From positions 1-35,643 of IMG/VR virus record IMGVR_UViG_3300037847_001474: DNA of 35,643 nucleotides, one strand, 5' to 3'. Shown here in pieces: positions 33,003 through 35,643 of the stretch. The translations under genes were made by a program, and so were the position numbers. Source of the DNA: a virus. The notes below the pieces were generated by a model. It saw only the letters and a list, made by a program, of their open reading frames with translations. It was not told the DNA's origin and searched no databases. Numbering within the stretch: position 1 is the stretch's first letter; each line of letters opens with the position of its first letter.

Positions 33003-35643
33003 TGAAACAGACCTTTTAATGGATTGAGATTGGAATTAAGGACACTAGCAGTAGTCTTTAAGAGACCAGCACCAGAGTTTTCAGTTCCTCGACCTTGGCC
33101 ACCTGATGGGATATATTGAGATTGTCCACCAGCAGCACCAGCACCTGCTTTACCCTGAGACATCATCTGAGCAATCATAGCACTAGCTTGCTGTGCCATC
33201 TGCTGATTCATGCCATTTTGTTGGGCGACCTGCGACATAACTTGCTGAATCATTTCTTGGGTTTTTGTTTGAACCTGCTGTCTTGCGTTATTCCTATCTT
33301 TAGTTATCTTCTGAAGTTCCTTAGCAGTCATACCACCTTGATTGGGTGCTACAGGACCACCAGGACCAAAAGAGTTATTCATATTAGGCAGCATTCCTTG
33401 AAGTTGCGCTCTACGTTCCTCCTCTTTAGTAGTTGCAAGTTCAAAATTATCTTGAATGCTACGATAATTACCATATCTTTGTTCATAAGACATACCAGAA
33501 GATGCCTTAGGTAAGAAGAATGTCTTACCTGTATTTCTAGAATCGGAAGGATTTGCTGCACTATCAGCACCAGGGGCAGGAGGGGGATTAGTTGCACCAG
33601 GTGATGTAACAGCTCCTTGAATGACTCCACCACCGCCTTGAGATCCAGGTTTGAAGAGATCAGGATAAATCTGAGATGGATTTAAGTGACCACCTTTACC
33701 TCTTTTATATACCTCAAAGTGTAGGTGCGTATTGTCTTTGTCATCATATAATCTACCAATCTGTTGACCTGCTTGAACTTTTTGACCAGGTTTAACTGAT
33801 GGTTCCATATGAAGATATCTTTGATCATATCCATCATCACCTCGAATCATCATTCCAGAATAGTATGTCTGACCACTTTTATATCTTTCGTTGAGAACTG
33901 TACCAGAGATAGCAGCAACAACAGGAATCTTAGGATCAGCACCAAATGGAGGTAACTCTGTTAAGTCGATACCAGCATGACCGCCATAGTCTCTTCCAGC
34001 ACCATAGACTTGCCTTGCACCAGCAGCAAATCTACCATTTGGAAGTGGGAATACCATTCCCTGCGTCTTACTTTCACTTTCTTGTGCTTCTCTAGCGTTT
34101 GCTTCTTTTTCCCCTTTCTGATCTGGATTAGTGATATTACGCTGAGGACTTGAACCATTACCTCTACCATCAAAGTCTGTTCTACCGCCAGTTATAAAAT
34201 CAACAGCACCCAACAAATTACCCATAATTCCTGTAGGTGCTTTATTAAGTTCTGGCGTCGATCCGTCCTTGCTTTGTTCTACAAAGTTACCATCTCCTTC
34301 AGCAGCGGCACCACCCATTTGCTGCTTGATCATATTACGGATCTTAGGACCACCAGAAAATGCTGGTTCACCAGCATAAAGTTTAGACAAGTCCCAACGA
34401 TAATGACTAGAATTATTTCTATGATACCAGTTTGGATAATCTCTATATTCTTCAGCGTGTGTTCTTACTCTCTTGTCAGTGATGTCTGAAGGTTTCCATC
34501 CCCAAGCAGTAGCAATTGCTGCTGCTTCTTTTGCCATAGCTTGATATTGGTTTGGAGTAATTGCCTGAGAACCCCAGTCTTTACCATTCTCATTATTAGC
34601 AGTAGACATACCAGCAACACCGATAGCTGCTGATTGTGACTTTGGTCTACCATAAGTATGGTGAGGTCGTCCAGTGCTACCAAACTTTGCCCTACGAACA
34701 GGATTACCACTGGCAGGAATATAAGTGTGATATCCGTTACCTTTGTAAAAACTAGTATCACTTCTGTTACCAGCACTCCAGTGTAAGAAAATTTTCTTTG
34801 CTGAGTTATCACCTTGTGTAGCGTCATTTGCCTTGACTGCTTTCAGATAGTCTCCACCGATCGCCATTCCAGGAACGCTATACCCTTGACTCTTTGCTTC
34901 CTGAACTCTTTTTTGAGTTAGGTGGGGTTGTGTTTTTGTTCCAGGAGTATTAATAGGAACGACGAAAGCTCCCCCATTTGCCTTTCTAGCAACATACTCA
35001 GTTCCATGTCCGATGAACGAGGTGGATCTCCCCCCGTCCAACGATACCTTGTATCCCGATTGTGGTCCACTAATGAATCCTCCTTGTGATCTTTGTGGCA
35101 GTTTTTTGACCTTGCCACCTTGTGATTTTTGTTCTACTTCATATTCTGCAAACTTCTGATCCACCATCTTCTTCATGTCTTCAGGATCAGCATCCTTTCC
35201 ATCCTCACCATCTTGTCCATCTTGACCTGGTTGCATCATTTGGTTAACTAGCATCCCAGTGCCAAAAGCAGCAGTGAGTCCCGCAGCAGTCTTTACAAAT
35301 CCACCTCTACGTCCGCCGCCTAGTCCACCTCTCCTTCTGCGAAGTGCAGACTTAGATCTGAGTAGATTCTTTCGGAAACTATTCAGGACATTGAAGAGAT
35401 CTGTGATGATTCTAAACGGATTCTTCAACCAACGCAACCCTAAGAAGATTGCACCCAGTCCAACAAATGCCTGACCAAATCCTACTAATTTATCCCACCA
35501 ACTAGTATCATCAGACAGAAGTTTATACAGACCTTCAATAGTATTGACAACACCAAACTTTGCCCAGTCAAAAATAAACTTAGCAACCTTTGCAATACCC
35601 TCAAGGATATTAACTACTTTCTCTCTATTCTTAGGATCTCCCA
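32999..35643 (-). CDS. Large tail protein with amidase-like and M23 peptidase domains, 5' end outside window
   Basis: The open frame runs past the right edge (880 codons visible), so the TTG near 35437 is not the start. Counting from residue 1 at that TTG, a T7-lysozyme/PGRP-type amidase region spans ~215-355 ('KIFLHWSAGNRSD', 'RVRTHAEE...YPNWYHR'). An M23/LytM peptidase spans ~460-590 with zinc ligands in GHAGIDL and HLHFEV. The visible N-terminal part has hydrophobic helices ('FVGLGAIFLGL') and Arg-rich stretches, and the C-terminus is Gln/Met-rich and helical. It is likely a tape-measure or hub-associated protein that digests peptidoglycan during DNA injection. Confidence 0.85.
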   Translation of the reverse strand, partial: GDPKNREKVVNILEGIAKVAKFIFDWAKFGVVNTIEGLYKLLSDDTSWWDKLVGFGQAFVGLGAIFLGLRWLKNPFRIITDLFNVLNSFRKNLLRSKSALRRRRGGLGGGRRGGFVKTAAGLTAAFGTGMLVNQMMQPGQDGQDGEDGKDADPEDMKKMVDQKFAEYEVEQKSQGGKVKKLPQRSQGGFISGPQSGYKVSLDGGRSTSFIGHGTEYVARKANGGAFVVPINTPGTKTQPHLTQKRVQEAKSQGYSVPGMAIGGDYLKAVKANDATQGDNSAKKIFLHWSAGNRSDTSFYKGNGYHTYIPASGNPVRRAKFGSTGRPHHTYGRPKSQSAAIGVAGMSTANNENGKDWGSQAITPNQYQAMAKEAAAIATAWGWKPSDITDKRVRTHAEEYRDYPNWYHRNNSSHYRWDLSKLYAGEPAFSGGPKIRNMIKQQMGGAAAEGDGNFVEQSKDGSTPELNKAPTGIMGNLLGAVDFITGGRTDFDGRGNGSSPQRNITNPDQKGEKEANAREAQESESKTQGMVFPLPNGRFAAGARQVYGAGRDYGGHAGIDLTELPPFGADPKIPVVAAISGTVLNERYKSGQTYYSGMMIRGDDGYDQRYLHMEPSVKPGQKVQAGQQIGRLYDDKDNTHLHFEVYKRGKGGHLNPSQIYPDLFKPGSQGGGGVIQGAVTSPGATNPPPAPGADSAANPSDSRNTGKTFFLPKASSGMSYEQRYGNYRSIQDNFELATTKEEERRAQLQGMLPNMNNSFGPGGPVAPNQGGMTAKELQKITKDRNNARQQVQTKTQEMIQQVMSQVAQQNGMNQQMAQQASAMIAQMMSQGKAGAGAAGGQSQYIPSGGQGRGTENSGAGLLKTTASVLNSNLNPLKGLFQ

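Noticed and set aside
32999-35437. Start of the tail hydrolase gene at TTG 35435-35437
   Set aside because: The frame is open for 68 further codons to the window edge and reads as protein there, so the true start is outside.
1-35643. Integrase, attachment site, insertion sequence or lysogeny module
   Set aside because: No recombinase, transposase or repressor operon is visible; the content fits a strictly lytic phage.

Overview
This window is best read as part of the genome of a T4-like myovirus infecting marine picocyanobacteria (Synechococcus/Prochlorococcus type). No database search was possible. The assignment rests on a gp27-like and a gp5-like baseplate hub pair, very long tail-fibre-like proteins, T4-type late promoters (TATAAATA class), five tRNA genes, a cluster of 2-oxoglutarate/Fe(II) oxygenases, and two host-derived photosynthesis/carbon genes (a CpeT-like lyase and CP12). 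All supported genes lie on the minus strand, so transcription runs from high to low coordinates. Genes are packed very tightly, with many ATGA, TGATG or TAATG overlaps.

The right part (35643 down to 12372) is a structural, late-type module. It starts with the 3' part of a large tail protein carrying an amidase-like and an M23 peptidase domain, followed by the gp27-like hub, CP12, CpeT-like and tRNA-Val. Next come a 2OG oxygenase, a tiny membrane protein, a secreted HExxH metalloprotease and the gp5-like hub/spike. Two tandem 2OG oxygenases follow, one of which has lost its metal ligands. A short early-type operon with tRNA-Leu, another 2OG oxygenase and tRNA-Thr/Ala/Asn comes next, then two more 2OG oxygenases, then a run of fibre and appendage proteins (446, 488, 1381, 141, 199 aa) and a glycine-rich probable adhesin. 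A last 2OG oxygenase ends at a strong intrinsic terminator (12334-12360).

The left part (12300 down to about 1400) is a compact early-type region of about 40 small genes, mostly of unknown function. Among them are an SF2 helicase, a Dam-type adenine methylase preceded by a possible GIY-YIG nuclease, and a cysteine-cluster protein of YkgJ type. This region is punctuated by about ten sigma70-like promoters (TTGACT-N17-CATACT or extended -10), often preceded by stem-loops or GTGCCA/CCAGTT dyads. They look like recurring promoter/stem-loop cassettes comparable to the PeSL elements described in T4-type phages. At the far left the strand enters another large virion-type protein that runs off the window.

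The most notable regulatory economies are these. All six late promoters found overlap the stop codon of the gene before them. Two early -35 hexamers contain the stop codon of the preceding gene. One intrinsic terminator uses the next promoter's -35 hexamer as its loop. Three protein genes end with a TAG lying inside the D-arm of the tRNA gene that follows. A cluster of three TTTTCCACA boxes (2372-2471) is a candidate DnaA-binding or origin-like site.
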